NCBI GenBank assembly: GCA_030770425.1 | Contig: JASJFT010000108.1 | Coordinates: 1-64,000, forward strand | Reading direction: 5' to 3' | DNA length: 64,000 bases | Origin: Darksidea phi | Taxonomy: Eukaryota; Ascomycota; Dothideomycetes; Pleosporales; Lentitheciaceae | Shown: positions 18,939 through 30,485 of the stretch, one piece after another | Numbering within the stretch: position 1 is the first letter of the stretch | Layout of the letters: every line of letters starts with the position of its first letter | Made by a program: the position numbers and the translations under genes | Notes under the pieces: generated by a model | Seen by the model: the letters and a program-made list of their open reading frames with translations, nothing else | Databases searched by the model: none | What the model was told of the DNA's origin: nothing

Positions 18939-20087
18939 TCATCCTAAATATTCTGTCCAGCCCGGCTTGATTGTCCCTTCACAATTATAAACGAAACCGT
19001 AATAAAGGGATATCATGATGAGGTTGCTGACGGCGAAGATCCAGGACAAAAGTTTCCGCAGTCTTGGCCGGTTATGGGTGAAGGACAGGAGTGGGTTCCA
19101 GCGGAATTGAAGCCCATGGAAAGTTGAGGAATCAGGAGGCGTTCTGTCGCTGAAAGCCCTTTGAATTTCCACCATGACCGCACCAAATTGCCAAAATGTG
19201 GAAAGCAGTGATAGTTGGAAAAGAATCGATCTCGCCCGTAATCCTGAGAAGGGATGGGAGTTGTAGATGATACAGGTTAAAAGAAAGGTAATAAAAGTGG
19301 GTGAGGTCGCCACAATACGGATAAAGCCTCGGGATCTGTTGGAGTCCCATGCTCTTTTCCAGTGAGGAAATAAAGAACTCACTTCTAGCAGCGGGCCGAT
19401 GGCAAACCTCACAATTGCCAGTAGCGCAACTAGGGAATATGTTGCCGATATTGCGTGATATGAAGAGCTACTTCGCGGGGTGTAGAAGCAGGCAACAAGT
19501 AAGTGAAGTTGGACGACGTATCCCAGAGAGTATATCATATCAGCAAAGCGCATCCGGCACAAGTATGGCTTCCACTCTCGGAGTTTATCATACCGCCTGC
19601 CGTTTTGATAATCCGAACCGCTGTGATAAGCTTCAGCCTGCTTGGCAAGTCCGTACAGCGCATATCGAACCAGCGGAGCAACCAAGAACAGCGCCGCCGC
19701 TAAAGTCTGCACCCAAGGCACATCCCTAAGGCCAAACAACTTTACTGCCTGCGAAAGGGCCCCCACATTGAGCATAATCAGCGCCATTATCATAGGAGTC
19801 TTGCGATCCCAGATCTTCAGCTCCTTGTTTGAGATATCAAAGTCCTGGATAAAAAGCTTTGCGGCTTCCACTATCGTCAGGCCATTCAGAACCCCATAGA
19901 GAACCCAGGAACAGCAAACGAGGATATCGGCAGCACATATGAAAGGCGATGTCATTGCGGGCGAGATGTGATCATCGGGATAGTGATCGGCCCCGGAAGG
20001 GATGAAGGCAGCATTCCAGCTAAGAGCTATGAGAGCCCAGCAGGCGGACGCGGCAGAGACGGTTTTAGGGGTGTTGTCCGTGTCCAT
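18939..20087 (-). CDS. Polytopic membrane protein of unknown function
   Basis: Single exon, 382 residues from the ATG at 20087 (MDTDNTPKTV). The open frame extends to 20138 only through a TTG codon, so 20087 is preferred. About nine hydrophobic segments can be seen, for example FICAADILVCCSWVLYGVL, MIMALIMLNVGALSQAVKLF, VQTLAAALFLVAPLVRYALY, FITFLLTCIIY and LLSWIFAVSNLIMISLYYGF, joined by short charged loops. I do not recognise a transporter signature or a receptor motif. The gene is divergent from the TB2/DP1 gene with a 475-bp spacer. Confidence 0.75.
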   Translation of the reverse strand: MDTDNTPKTVSAASACWALIALSWNAAFIPSGADHYPDDHISPAMTSPFICAADILVCCSWVLYGVLNGLTIVEAAKLFIQDFDISNKELKIWDRKTPMIMALIMLNVGALSQAVKLFGLRDVPWVQTLAAALFLVAPLVRYALYGLAKQAEAYHSGSDYQNGRRYDKLREWKPYLCRMRFADMIYSLGYVVQLHLLVACFYTPRSSSSYHAISATYSLVALLAIVRFAIGPLLEVSSLFPHWKRAWDSNRSRGFIRIVATSPTFITFLLTCIIYNSHPFSGLRARSILFQLSLLSTFWQFGAVMVEIQRAFSDRTPPDSSTFHGLQFRWNPLLSFTHNRPRLRKLLSWIFAVSNLIMISLYYGFVYNCEGTIKPGWTEYLG

Positions 20088-20562
20088 TGAGACGGGATGG
20101 TCTCTTATCAGCGTGAGGAAATGGTGATGGCAGAACAAGGTGGAGGGGAAGAACGGCTTCGCTATGACGTGGACATTGGCGCGGTTCAGCCACGCTTAGC
20201 CGAACGCCTCTCGGACCGAAAAGAGAAAACACAATAGGCTAGCGCACGGGGTTATTGATCACCCGGGCTCACATCGAGTGCTCGGTGGGAAGGTCGCAGC
20301 ATGTTCACAAGACATTGTTTGCTTGCAACGAGGAGCCACTGGAGCAAGTGACTAGATTCATCGAGCCCGGCTGCGTCATTAGCGCAGACCGCCTCTCGGA
20401 TACAAAGGGACCGGACACGGTGGGGTGGCTAGCTGAGTAACGAGCTTCAGCAGGCAGCTCCTCCAAGCTTCGCCTCGGGCACACCCTTAGCTCCGTACAC
20501 CTGTCCATTCACGGCTTCTTCTCCTCTACAAACGGGCCTGAAGATATCCAATATACGTAGCG
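20088..20562. promoter_or_regulatory. Divergent promoter spacer
   Basis: 475-bp spacer between two head-to-head genes (the polytopic membrane protein on the minus strand and the TB2/DP1 gene on the plus strand). It must hold both start regions; no specific site is recognisable. Confidence 0.4.
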
Positions 20563-21656
20563 ATGTTTGGCTTTATCGCCGACGGCTTAACGTGAGTATG
20601 CCCCGCCCCCACCATCAGAGACGTGACAGCAATTGCCCTACAGCTTCCTCCATCACCTTTCGAAGTCACCTAACACCTTTCAGCGTCGCAACTACCGTCC
20701 TCTTCCCCGTCTTCGCCTCCTACAAAGCCCTCCACACCTCCGACCCTGCCCTCCTCGCACCATGGCTCATGTACTTCATGATGCTTCTCCTCCTCTCCAC
20801 AATCGAGAACACGTTCGACTTCATCCTCAGCTGGGTCCCTTTCTGGTCGTGGATGCGTTTCTTCATCCATCTCTACCTCATCCTGCCCGGCTCGCAAGGC
20901 GCTACTTTCCTCTACCAAGAATATCTCGAGCCGTTCCTCTACCACCACGAGCGCGAGATCGACGACTTCATCACAGATACACATGATCGCGCGAAGAGTG
21001 CGGGGCTGTCCTACCTGCAGCAAGGCGTTGAGTGGGTCAAGGTCAACGTGATGGGCTTTGCACCGCAGCAGCCTGCTCCACCGCCCAGCGCAGGACAGAG
21101 CTATGCGCAGAGTTTCATGTCGAGATTCAATATGCCGGCCGCGCGGGGGAGTGACAACCTGTACGGCTTGGTCAATCAGGCGCTTAGCGGAGCAACGGCT
21201 TTGTACGCCGCAGGCAACAAAGATGCTGCGGAGCTGAACCGCAGTACGCATATCATACCCGATAACATCCGAAACAACGACGACCGACTAAGCTACGTCT
21301 CCTCACAGCGAGAGCGTCTGCAGACCCTCCTACGAGCCTTCGATCAAGAGGCGGATAATGTGCGAGCACAGCGGGAGGCAGGCAGCAGATACCACGATGG
21401 TGGCGGCCTGTCCAAGAGCAGGAGTGAAGCTGAGTTCGACAGGATCGAGCGCGATGAGATCGGTCAGGAGCGTCCACCGTACCCCATTACCCCACCAGTG
21501 CTGGACCGGAGGACGAGCAGTGGTTGGATGCCGTGGAACTGGCAGCGCGGTGCCCCACCCCGACCAGAAGATCCACTTGCATACGGAAAGGATCATAGTT
21601 CATCTCACTCTACTAGTGAGGGTCATTCCACAGGATTCGATCTCGGTGATCGTTAG
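20563..21656 (+). CDS. TB2/DP1/HVA22 family (Yop1/REEP-like) membrane-shaping protein
   Basis: Exons 20563-20591 and 20684-21656, 333 residues. The first exon encodes only MFGFIADGL plus part of the next codon, and the 92-base intron has GTGAGT and TTTCAG ends. The N-terminal 130 residues match the TB2/DP1/HVA22 domain: a hydrophobic hairpin (VATTVLFPVFASYKAL), then PWLMYFMMLLLLSTIE, SWVPFWSWMRFFIHLYLILP and GATFLYQEYLEPFLYHHEREID. Family knowledge: such proteins insert as wedges in the endoplasmic reticulum and curve tubules. A long C-terminal tail rich in Arg, Ser and acidic residues is typical of the filamentous-fungal paralogue rather than the short Yop1 itself. Convergent with MGM101, 236 bp apart. 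Confidence 0.93.
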
Positions 21657-21892
21657 GGAGCGGATGCGGCAACATCTGCTCTCCCATGTTTGTGGAGTTT
21701 GGGCGTTGAGAATGAACAAGGATTAGACACATGTGTACATTGGACACTGAAACGAAATGAACTTGAGCTTTACACCACCACTCGCTCTTGAGGCCGCTAT
21801 TTTACAGTTTATATATACAATTCCATGTTCCTGGGGTACCAAGCACCCAATGCATGACGTATGGTACGGGTATACAAGTCTGCCCACTTCGT

Positions 21893-22902
21893 TTACTTTG
21901 ACTCCTTGAAGGGATATCTGACCGCATCGTCTTTCCTCAACACAATCTTCTTCTTCTTTTTCGTCGTGACATGTTCCACCCATATCTCCTTAGTCATATC
22001 CTTTGTAAAGGTTCGAATGAACCTCGGATCCCAGAGCTCAGATGCGATGCCGAGATCTTTACAACAGCGCATCAGGGCGTTGGACTTGCAACCTTCGGTC
22101 GCAGTCGGGATGCCGTCAGGGTCGAAGTATTGCTGTTCGCCGCGCGCGATAGAGACCAGCCTAGAATGATCAGTAACGCTTCTGAAGGCATATGCATAGA
22201 CACATATGGTGTATGAACGTACCTCCCCTGTACAACGAGCCCATACTCCCTCGTAATCAGCTTCCCGGTTACAATGCTCTCTCCCCTCGGTGCCAGACCC
22301 CACCCTCCTGGTCCAAACGCCCGGTTTAGTATCCTCCTGTACTTGATCTCAGGCAGATATAGCAGCCCATCAGGTTTCACCTCCACATCGTCCTGGACAA
22401 TTGGTGAGAGCAAAATTTCCTGTTGCTCGGGGGTGAATGCACCACCGCCGAGCCCATGGAACGAGCGCGTCCAGTCTATCGCTGGCACGCCTGCGACTTC
22501 GGGGGGCTGGTCGGACAGGCCATCTGTGAGGGAGCGCTGGCGGCGGGCAGCGTTGGCAGAGGTGTCGAGGGACGTCGCGCGAGAGGTCGGGACAGGAGGT
22601 TCTTTTGCGGGGAAGCTCGGGGTTACTGACCGCGCGGGCGCGGATGGGGCAGCCGGTTTTGAGGTCGCAGCAATGGATATCGCCCTACCGGTGCTCGCTG
22701 CAGGTCTCACTGTGGCCGGTGTAGTCTTCGCTGCGCTGGACGTAGTGGTAGTCGTCGTTGCGGCACGGGCGGCGCTGCTCGCGAATGCTAAAGAGATTGG
22801 AGAGGTAGAGAAGCTGCGGTGCGGTATTCTGTATGCGACGGGCGCCGATCTAGATGACGAGAGCACGAAGGAGAGCCCACTGCAGGCGCGAGGAACAGCC
22901 AT
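21893..22902 (-). CDS. MGM101: Mitochondrial genome maintenance protein MGM101
   Basis: Exons 22223-22902 and 21893-22160 (minus strand), 315 residues; the 62-base intron 22161-22222 has GTACGT and TTCTAG ends. Family knowledge: MGM101 is a Rad52-like single-strand annealing protein of the mitochondrial nucleoid, needed for mtDNA upkeep and recombination. Seen: an Arg/Ser-rich mitochondrial presequence, a long low-complexity Ala/Thr/Ser region to about residue 135, then the conserved core [53 protein letters not shown] and, after the intron, [20 protein letters not shown] and [20 protein letters not shown]. The C-terminus is Lys-rich (KKKKK), as in the family. The identification is secure; the long Ala/Thr linker is somewhat larger than in yeast. 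Confidence 0.96.
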
Positions 22903-23475
22903 TGACGCGGTTGATGGAGAAGAAGCGATACATACGCGAAGTCACGGTGTGACCAGCGCATTCTATCTAGACCAATCGGGGTCTAGTGGACTCCACTGAT
23001 ACGACTTTGCACCTTGACTGATGACGGACGAAAAAGCGCTCCTCCCTATCTGTTTAATATCTGACGTTACTATGAAATGAAATACGATAGCAGTGGCGGA
23101 GCATTCATCTGCAACCCTGTAGGCGTTACAGGTACGGAGCTCCGTTCGTCCTTGTTCACCACACCAGTTCACTGACGGACGAATCATGGGTGACGTGGCA
23201 AGTGCTTTACGTATGTAGTCAATGGTCAGGCGCCACGAAACCTATTAGCCTTTACTGAATACGGTGTTATAAGAGGGGAACGTTGGTTTAACATATCCGT
23301 TTCGACGGGTTTTCGACCGTCCGTCGGACGGTGCAATGGTGGCTTGAAACTTAGCCCTCCTTCGGTTATGCACGCGGGGTTCGTGATGCCTAGGACAGCC
23401 AACGTATAAACGTACAGTTTTCTACCCTATAAATCTGTCTCGCTCGCCGTCGTTTCTGTTCATTAAAAAGGCAGA
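22903..23475. promoter_or_regulatory. Divergent spacer with P450 promoter elements
   Basis: 573 bp between MGM101 (minus) and the P450 gene (plus). Two elements stand out on the P450 side: a perfect 8-base palindrome with a one-base centre at 23316-23332, and a TATAAAT box at 23428-23434, about 45 bp upstream of the P450 start codon. Confidence 0.45.
23316..23332. promoter_or_regulatory. Palindrome ACCGTCCG-T-CGGACGGT upstream of P450
   Basis: Two perfectly complementary 8-base arms around a single T. It contains CCG and CGG triplets in inverted orientation, the kind of pair bound by fungal Zn(II)2Cys6 regulators. It lies 144 bp upstream of the P450 ATG. Binding is inference. Confidence 0.45.
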
Positions 23476-25175
23476 ATGTCGTCAGTAGACAGGACTACCA
23501 ATCCTTTTCGACTCCTCCAGAATGCCTCGATATCGCAGATTGCCACCATTATTGCCACCATTGTCAGTGCCAAACGATTGTCCCTCTTCTGCGAGAAAAC
23601 CTAACCGGAATACAGCTCCTCGTTCGCTGGATCGCGAGAGCAATCTACCGCGTCTACTTCCACCCGCTTTCAAAGTTCCCTGGGCCCGCGCTGCACGCCG
23701 CGACTAGGATACCACAACTCATTGCCCAATGGCAAGGCAAAACACACAAACGCATAGGCAACATACATCGGAAGTATGGTGATGTGGTGCGAATTTCGCC
23801 CGACGAAATTAGCTTCATTGATGCGCAAGCATGGAAAGACGTCTACGGCCATGGCACCAAGGGCACTCAAGGGTCAAACCCCCATAAGCACTGGCAACGC
23901 TACGGGACCTCAATCAATAACGAGCCGTCACTTATCATCGCAAGAGATCAGGATCATAGCCGCATGCGGCGCATTTTCAACCCCGCGTTTTCAGACCGGG
24001 CGCTCAAGCAGCAGGAGCCGCTGTTCATGAAATACGTCAATTTGCTAGACGAAAAGTTACGAGAAGGCCTCGAGGAGGACCCGGACCGCAAGTTCGACAT
24101 GGTACGCATGTACAACTTCACTACATTCGACATAATGGGCGACCTCACTTTCGGTGAGCCGCTGCACATGCTGTCGAAGGCCGAGTACGACCCTTGGGTC
24201 AAAATCATCTTCGCCTCCATCAGGATCGGCTCGCGTATTTCCATCATGCAATACTATCCAATACTCTGGAAGGCTTTCAAAACGTTCGTTCCGCCGACAA
24301 TGGTAAAGAAGAGAATGGAGCACTTCAATATGGCTGTCCAGCGTGTTTCAAAGCGCCTTGAGAAAGGGCGCGATGCAGCAGGCGTTGATCTGTGGGATCT
24401 AGTGTTGAGTCAACCAGAAGGCAAAGGCTTGACGCGCGGAGAGATGGATTCGAACGCGGGATTGTTCATGATCGCTGGGACGGAAACTACCGCCACGCTT
24501 CTTTCGGGGTTGACATACCTCCTACTAAAGAATCCGGAGGCGATGAATCAGGTGACGAAGGAGATCCGAGAAGCTTTCGACGGCCCAGACGACATGACTA
24601 TTGAAAAGGTAGCTTCCTTACCGTACCTCAATGCATGCATCAAGGAAGCCTTCCGTCTGTATCCGCCTGTTGTCATAGGTATGCCGAGGATGACGCCAGC
24701 AGAAGGCTCGACGATCTGTGGACGATTTGTTCCTCCAGGGGTCAGTACCTCTAATCCGGTGGATGGCACGCACGATTTAACTGACCATTTACGTTCTAGT
24801 CCGTCGTCAGCGTACCGCAACTCGCCTGTTTTACTTCGGAGGGCAATTTCAAAGAACCTTTGTCTTTCTTGCCTGAGCGCTGGTTGGGCGACGAACGTTT
24901 CGAGAACGATAAGAGATCTGCGTTGCAGCCATTCTCCGTTGGGACGAGAGATTGCTTGGGCAAAAAGTATGTCTACCTCTCAGAAATGATAGGGGGTGCT
25001 TTGCTAACATTATTGCTGTAGCATGGCGTATCATGAAATGCGTCTCATAGCCGCGAGGGTGCTGCATAGCTTTGATATGGAGCTCTGTCCTGAAAGTGAG
25101 GATTGGACGGACCAGAATTGCTACACGTTATGGGAGAAGAAACCGCTCATTTGTAAGTTGAAGGCGGTCAACTGA
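23476..25175 (+). CDS. Cytochrome P450 monooxygenase
   Basis: Exons 23476-23562, 23616-24740, 24800-24966 and 25022-25175, 510 residues. Family knowledge: a heme-thiolate monooxygenase anchored in the endoplasmic reticulum, working with NADPH-P450 reductase. Seen: an N-terminal membrane anchor ending in RAIYRVYFHPLSKFPGP, the I-helix oxygen-binding motif IAGTETTA, the ExxR motif in KEAFRLYPP, PERW, and the heme loop FSVGTRDCLGKN with the ligand Cys at about residue 456. The pattern HSRMRRIFNPAFSDRALKQQ resembles the CYP65/TRI11-like clade of secondary-metabolism or detoxification P450s; the clade and the substrate are inference. No backbone synthase lies nearby, so no gene cluster is indicated. 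All intron junctions keep frame. Confidence 0.93.
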
Positions 25176-25430
25176 GTCTATATAGTTTGGGCTGTTGTTC
25201 GATATATGGTGGAACATGCACATCTGCGAGATTGTCAAACATTCATTCGAGATTGCGGGGCTTCGGTTCGCATTTGCTTTTCCCGAGGCCTTCCCACCTT
25301 ACGATTATATTGTAATTTCCTATTAAAGCTCTATTACACCAGTAGCAATGGAAGGGGGTTCGGAAATACGTATACAATAACTATACATGTCTCGTACAGG
25401 ATTGGCGAAAGGTTCAGAACGTTGTAGCAG

Positions 25431-25912
25431 TTAAACGTCCTTCGTCGCTGTTCTTTGGTCGTTGTTGTGCCTTTTCCAGCACTCGCGGAATACCTGCATC
25501 TAAGCCATCATAAACATATGCTTCGTATAGTCAAGGTTGAGGTTGCTGTCGCTGTTCGAGCCCAATAGCTCGGCAACTTCTCGGTTGCCGAGTGAGCTAC
25601 GAGATTTCCAAGCTGAAAAAAGGAAATGCCTCTCACCTCCTTCTTGCACGCCCGCCAATCTTTCTTCTCATAGTAACAATCCGTCAGCTTCATATTCTCG
25701 TCTGTCAAAAGTCAACATCGCCGCTCCTGTCATTTTTCCTGGCATCTTATTCACCTGAGCAGCCTGTGCTGAAGATCCTCTTGTCCCTAAACTCGTGATC
25801 AGTATCAGCTTCCCCGCCTGCGAGAATCATCAATTCCAACTTACCACTCATCTGGTTCATCATCGTCTACCACCCTGGCAGCTGTAGCAGTCCTTCCTGC
25901 ATCATTCGACAT
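25431..25912 (-). CDS. COA4: Cytochrome c oxidase assembly factor COA4-like, twin CX9C
   Basis: A small, heavily split gene: exons 25845-25912, 25755-25786, 25637-25701 and 25431-25499 (minus strand), 77 residues. After an acidic N-terminus (VVDDDEPDEWDKRIF), cysteines stand at residues 32, 42, 52 and 62, giving two CX9C motifs: C-SDENMKLTD-C and C-KKEMQVFRE-C. The block DWRACKKEMQVFRECWKRH followed by NDQRT matches the COA4/CHCHD8 family. Family knowledge: these proteins enter the mitochondrial intermembrane space by the Mia40 disulfide relay and assist complex IV assembly. No single frame covers the gene, so it is easily missed. It is divergent from the biotin ligase, with start codons only 131 bp apart. 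Confidence 0.88.
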
Positions 25913-26043
25913 CTTTAGCAAATATAAGAGGATAATTGTGGTGGTCTGATAGGCCTGGAAATCTAGGTTGCGGTGGTGAGAAAGCTCGAGCTTCGGGCCA
26001 GATTCGGAGAAACTCGGCTCCGCGACAGCGACGTACCGTCACG
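25913..26043. promoter_or_regulatory. 131-bp bidirectional promoter
   Basis: The start codons of COA4 (minus strand) and the biotin-protein ligase (plus strand) are separated by only 131 bp, so both genes must share one compact promoter. No TATA box is evident. Confidence 0.55.
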
Positions 26044-28306
26044 ATGGCGACGAAAAAGATGAATGTTTTGGTTTATTCAGGTATGGACTAAGTCATTAAG
26101 ATAACGGAGCAGCACATGCTTATTCCGAAAAGGTAATGGGACGACGATTGAGAGTGTCCGGCACTGTCTCTACACCCTCCGCCGCCTCCTATCTCCCGCC
26201 TACGCCGTCATCTCTATAACATCCGACATCCTCCTCAAAGAGCCCTGGCACTCCTCTTGCGCGCTACTCGTATTTCCTGGCGGGGCTGATCTTGGATATT
26301 GCCGAACCTTCAATGGCGAAGGGAACCGCCGTATCAGCCAGTTCGTCAATTCTGGCGGCGCTTACCTAGGTTTCTGCGCAGGAGGGTACTATGGGAGTGC
26401 ACGGTGTGAATTTGAAGTCGATAACCCAAAGATGGCGGTTGTGGGGGAGAGGGAGTTGGGGTTCTTTCCAGGGACATGTAGAGGGTTGGCTTTTGAAGGC
26501 TTTGCCTATTCCAGTGAGGCTGGGGCTAGGGCGGCTGAGTTGAAGATCCATAAGGATGCTTTTCCCGACGTGAAAGAGGATTTAGAAGACACTTTCAAGA
26601 GCTATTACAACGGCGGTGGCGTGTTTGTCGATGCGAAAAAGTTGAAGAGCCAAGGTGTTGAGGTCCTGGCGAGTTATATGGAAGACTTACACGTTGACTC
26701 TGGAGAAGGTGCTGCAGCGGTGGTCTACCGTAAGGTTGGTGAAGGCCATGCTATCCTCACTGGCACGCATCCAGAGTAAGTCCCATATCTCTAACCATCG
26801 ACCTGGCACTGACTTTCACCCAGGTTTGCTCCTGCCAATCTCCGCCATTCGACCGACAACGTCCATTACAATTCTCTTGTTACTGCTCTGATCTCCACTG
26901 AACCCACTCGCATCGCTTTCATGCGTCTTCTCCTCGCCAAACTAGGCCTTAAAGTGAATGAAGAAGAACAAGCGGTTCCTTCCCTTTCCCCTCTCCATCT
27001 CTCGTCTAATACGCCTACAGACGTCGCTGACCTCGTTGCCTCGTGGGCTGAAATCCTCACTGTAGTTGATGGTGAGGAGTATATCAAGGGGGAAAATGAT
27101 GTTTTCGTGATTGAGAGAGAGGGGGTTTGGGTAAAGGGGGTCCGAGAGTTGAAGAGGGCGGTCAGTGCTGTGGAGGGTGTGCTACCAGCTGTTGTTACTG
27201 GTAAGGAGAAAGCGAGCGAGCAAGGGACGGACGGACAAGATAGTGCGCGAGAGGGAGAGAAAGAGAAGCCCAAAACGAAAGAAGAAGACATCTGCGACCG
27301 CATCGCCTACACCGCCCAGGCCTCCTCGGATCAAATCCTTGATTACGACAAAATCATCAAGAAAATCGTGCCACATGAAAAAGAATATCCTACCCCCAGC
27401 GAGACACCCTCCTTCAACCACTCAGCCTACTACGCCAACCTCGCCCACCACCACTCCAAACTCGAAAACCACGACCCCTCATTCGGCGTAAAACATCTTT
27501 ACGGCGAAGTCGTAACATCTACCAACACACTCCTCGAAAAGAACTCCATTCTCCTCCGCAACCTACCCACAGGCTTCACATTTACCACCACCACGCAACT
27601 CGCAGGCCGCGGTCGCGGGAGCAATGTCTGGGTCACGCCTCCAGGCGTACTAGCCTTCTCCACCGTAATCCATCACGACTTTACACTCACGCAATCGGCG
27701 CCCATAACATTCGTCCAATACATCGCCGCCCTCGCCATCGTGCAGGGGATAAAAGGTTACGCGCCGGGCTACGACAAGGTCCCCGTGAAGCTAAAATGGC
27801 CGAATGACATCTACGCGCAACTCCCGGGCTCGCCTTCCAACCCCCTCGTGAAAATTGGTGGTATACTTGTTAACTCTTCCTACAGTGGGAGCAGCTACGG
27901 TCTCGTCGTTGGCATTGGCCTCAACCTCTCCAACGCGCTTCCCACAACATCTCTAAACCAACTCGCCGCCTCTACCGAGCCCCCTTTAAAACCCTTCACT
28001 TCAGAGAAATTACTCGCATCGATATTGGCGCATTTTGAATCGCTCTACCACGACTTCTGTCGGCTAGGGTTTAGTAGGGACATGGAGATGGAGTACTATG
28101 ACAGTTGGCTGCATACGAATCAGCTCGTCACGTTGGAAACGCACGATGGCATGAAGGCGCGCATAAAAGGAATAACGCGGGATTGGGGGTTGCTGCTTGC
28201 GGAGGAGGTGGGATGGGAGGACAGGAGTACAGGGAAGATCATATCACTTCAAAGTGATGGGAACAGCTTCGATTTCTTTAAGGGACTAGTACGACGGAAG
28301 ATGTAA
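26044..28306 (+). CDS. BPL1: Biotin-protein ligase (holocarboxylase synthetase)
   Basis: Exons 26044-26080, 26133-26775 and 26824-28306, 720 residues. Family knowledge: attaches biotin through biotinyl-AMP to carboxylases such as acetyl-CoA and pyruvate carboxylase. Seen: an N-terminal glutamine-amidotransferase-like domain of the fungal enzyme (NVLVYSGNGTT, VFPGGADLGY, GGAYLGFCAGGYYG, LTGTHPE) at about residues 6-230, a charged linker at about 340-385, then the ligase domain with the biotinyl-AMP loop GRGRGSNVW at about 488-496, KLKWPNDIYA with the catalytic Lys, and KIGGILVNSSY and GLVVGIGLNLSN. A C-terminal beta-barrel domain follows (GMKARIKGITRDWGLL). Length fits fungal BPL1. Convergent with the KES1-like gene, 126 bp apart. 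Confidence 0.95.
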
Positions 28307-28432
28307 CGTCCTTTTCTAAGGAAGTGGACTTCGTCGATAGCGTTAGGCACACGAAGATGTGTTATGTAAGGTAAAAGGTATCCTAAGAAGACGAAAGAAG
28401 AATGCCCAGCTGCCTCACTGTTGCTCAGCTCT

Positions 28433-29903
28433 TCACGAGGCAGTCGTTGGTGCTGCCGTCTTTACCTCCTCATAAATTGGCGGCGTAACGTCCGCGTGGA
28501 AGGGGGGCTTCGCCTGACTCGCTTTTTCCGCATCAAAAACCCACACTCCATTTGTCAAAGTATCGTTGACCGGCTCGCCAATCTTAGCCGCCAGCTTCAT
28601 GAAAAGCGGATAGTCCTCCGTCTTTGAGAAGAAGCGACGCTCCCACTCGCGTCCTTCCTCCTTCTCCTGTTTGCGCATTGCGCGCTGGCGGTTCTCAATG
28701 ATGGATTTTTCGTACGAAGTCGTGTCCATGTCACCTCTGACGATAGCATCTGCAACCTTCTTCCATGCACGCCTTGACTCGAAGTGGTCCTGGTCCTCGA
28801 TCAACGCTACAGTCAAAGGTGTAGTCTTTGTTTTAGCGGGATCATACGTTTCCACCACCGCCTTGCTTTTCGCATCTTTAATGGTGAAAGTGTTGTTCCA
28901 TTGACCATCGGCTGTGTAGATGGGCTCTTTTTGCTTGTCTTCCGGGTATATGGATGCTGAGAAGCTGTTTGACTTTCCAGAAAGCCAACCGCGGCCGCTG
29001 TAATCGATTTTCGCGGTGTAGCCAGTGGAAGACTGGATATAGGAGACGCCGTCAAGCTCGACAAAGGGAGAGCCGGTTATAAGACCTTCGATGTGGAGGG
29101 AGGGGAGTGAGATGAGGTAGTCCTCGTTGTACTTGTCGATGTGAAGGATTGCATGACCGATTTGCTGATACACCTATTAGACGCGCGTTTTAGAATGCCT
29201 TCGGAGATGATACCTTGACGTTGATAGTGCGCGAGAACGACGCCTTCTGGGCATTGTAGCCCTGTAGCTGTATACCGGCCTTCTCGTTCCAGATGCAGTA
29301 TGCTGTGACGGGAGGATGGTGACTACGCCTGTCAGCCCCTACATATTCATCTAATGCCTACCCAGGCTAGAACTCAACAAGAGGCCTTACCTGACTTGCT
29401 CGCTTACAAGCCTTGTCACGCCCGCCTCATCTTCCCATTTTCCAAGAAACAGCTCGCCCAAGAATGGGTTCAAAGGCTTCTTCTCACTACCCAGTTTCTC
29501 GCTCCTACTTGCATATTGCTGCTTCAACGTGCTCAGGAACCACTTCAGGACAAGCATGCAACGTTTCTCGGGATCTGGCTCGTTGGCGGGCGCAACGAAG
29601 ACGCCAGGGTGTTCTGTCCAGTAGGAGGAGAACTCGACCAGCGAGGTGGTGGAGAGGATGAAGGCGGGAGCGGTCATGGACGCTAGGTCGCCGTTGAAGG
29701 ACGCTATTGACTATGCGCGCCTTAGCATAGCTTCTTGTGTTGCCCACTCTCATGTCCGAGCCCTAAAGCCTGCCATCTGAAGCCTACATGGGAAACGCGG
29801 CGTTGCCCACATATATCTGAAGCGAACATACCTTGATAAAGCTCGACCACGAGCCCTTGCTCTTGGGCGGGACCGCCGAGCCTTCCTTGCCGTTTGCGCT
29901 CAT
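28433..29903 (-). CDS. KES1: Oxysterol-binding protein, KES1/OSH4 type
   Basis: Exons 29832-29903, 29391-29710, 29214-29322 and 28433-29173 (minus strand), 413 residues. Family knowledge: a short OSBP-related protein that exchanges sterol and PI4P between membranes, with effects on Golgi transport. Seen: the short N-terminal lid segment, [13 protein letters not shown], and the family signature EQVSHHPP, which is split by an intron after EQV plus two bases of the Ser codon. Also present are the core strands ([20 protein letters not shown]) and the C-terminal helical part [21 protein letters not shown] with the PI4P-binding region. There is no PH domain or ankyrin repeat, so it is the KES1 class rather than OSH1-3. 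The symbol reflects class, not proven orthology. Confidence 0.93.
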
Positions 29904-30485
29904 GGCTGTCGATTGAGGATGTTCTTGCAAATACTAAAAGGATGGCGATTGCAAAGGCTTGGTGCAGCTACGAATGCTATGTGGGGATCTGGTGGGGAGG
30001 TGGAGAGGTGTAGTGCGGTCGGTGCTGCTGTTTGTGCACAAGAGCCGCCCGCGTGGCTGAGCACCCGACGTCATAAGCAACGGGACGAGTCAATGTCATG
30101 ACGACTGTTTACCCTGCAGCACTAAGTGGTGGACGAATTGAACCATGGGTGTATACAGGCTGCAAGGTTTGGCACACTGTTTCGTCGTATATTGCCGCGG
30201 TTGCGTGCAATTGTCAGGCGGATCAGATGCAAAGACTTTTGAAACATCATTTGGTGCCTGACAGGGATGTGGCGGTGCTGTGGCGTCTCTAGCGGCTTGA
30301 AACCATGTACATCATCTATTTACGACCGTCGCACTCCCGCAAGCCCCCACCCATAATCAATCAGCATCCTCGCCTCGTGTTTACCAGTCTGTCGCCTGTG
30401 CACTAACTAGCCCTGCTAGCTCGCATAGAGCCTTGAAATCGTGCCGTGGAGAGTGGCATATGTACGGTACGCAATAAGCTAGGCG
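29904..30485. other. Intergenic, promoter of the KES1-like gene
   Basis: About 580 bp upstream of the KES1-like gene. Only short overlapping open frames; nothing recognisable. Confidence 0.4.

Noticed and set aside
23476..25175. P450 as part of a secondary-metabolite gene cluster
   Set aside because: No polyketide synthase, peptide synthetase, terpene synthase or dedicated transporter lies in the surrounding 40 kb; the neighbours are housekeeping genes.
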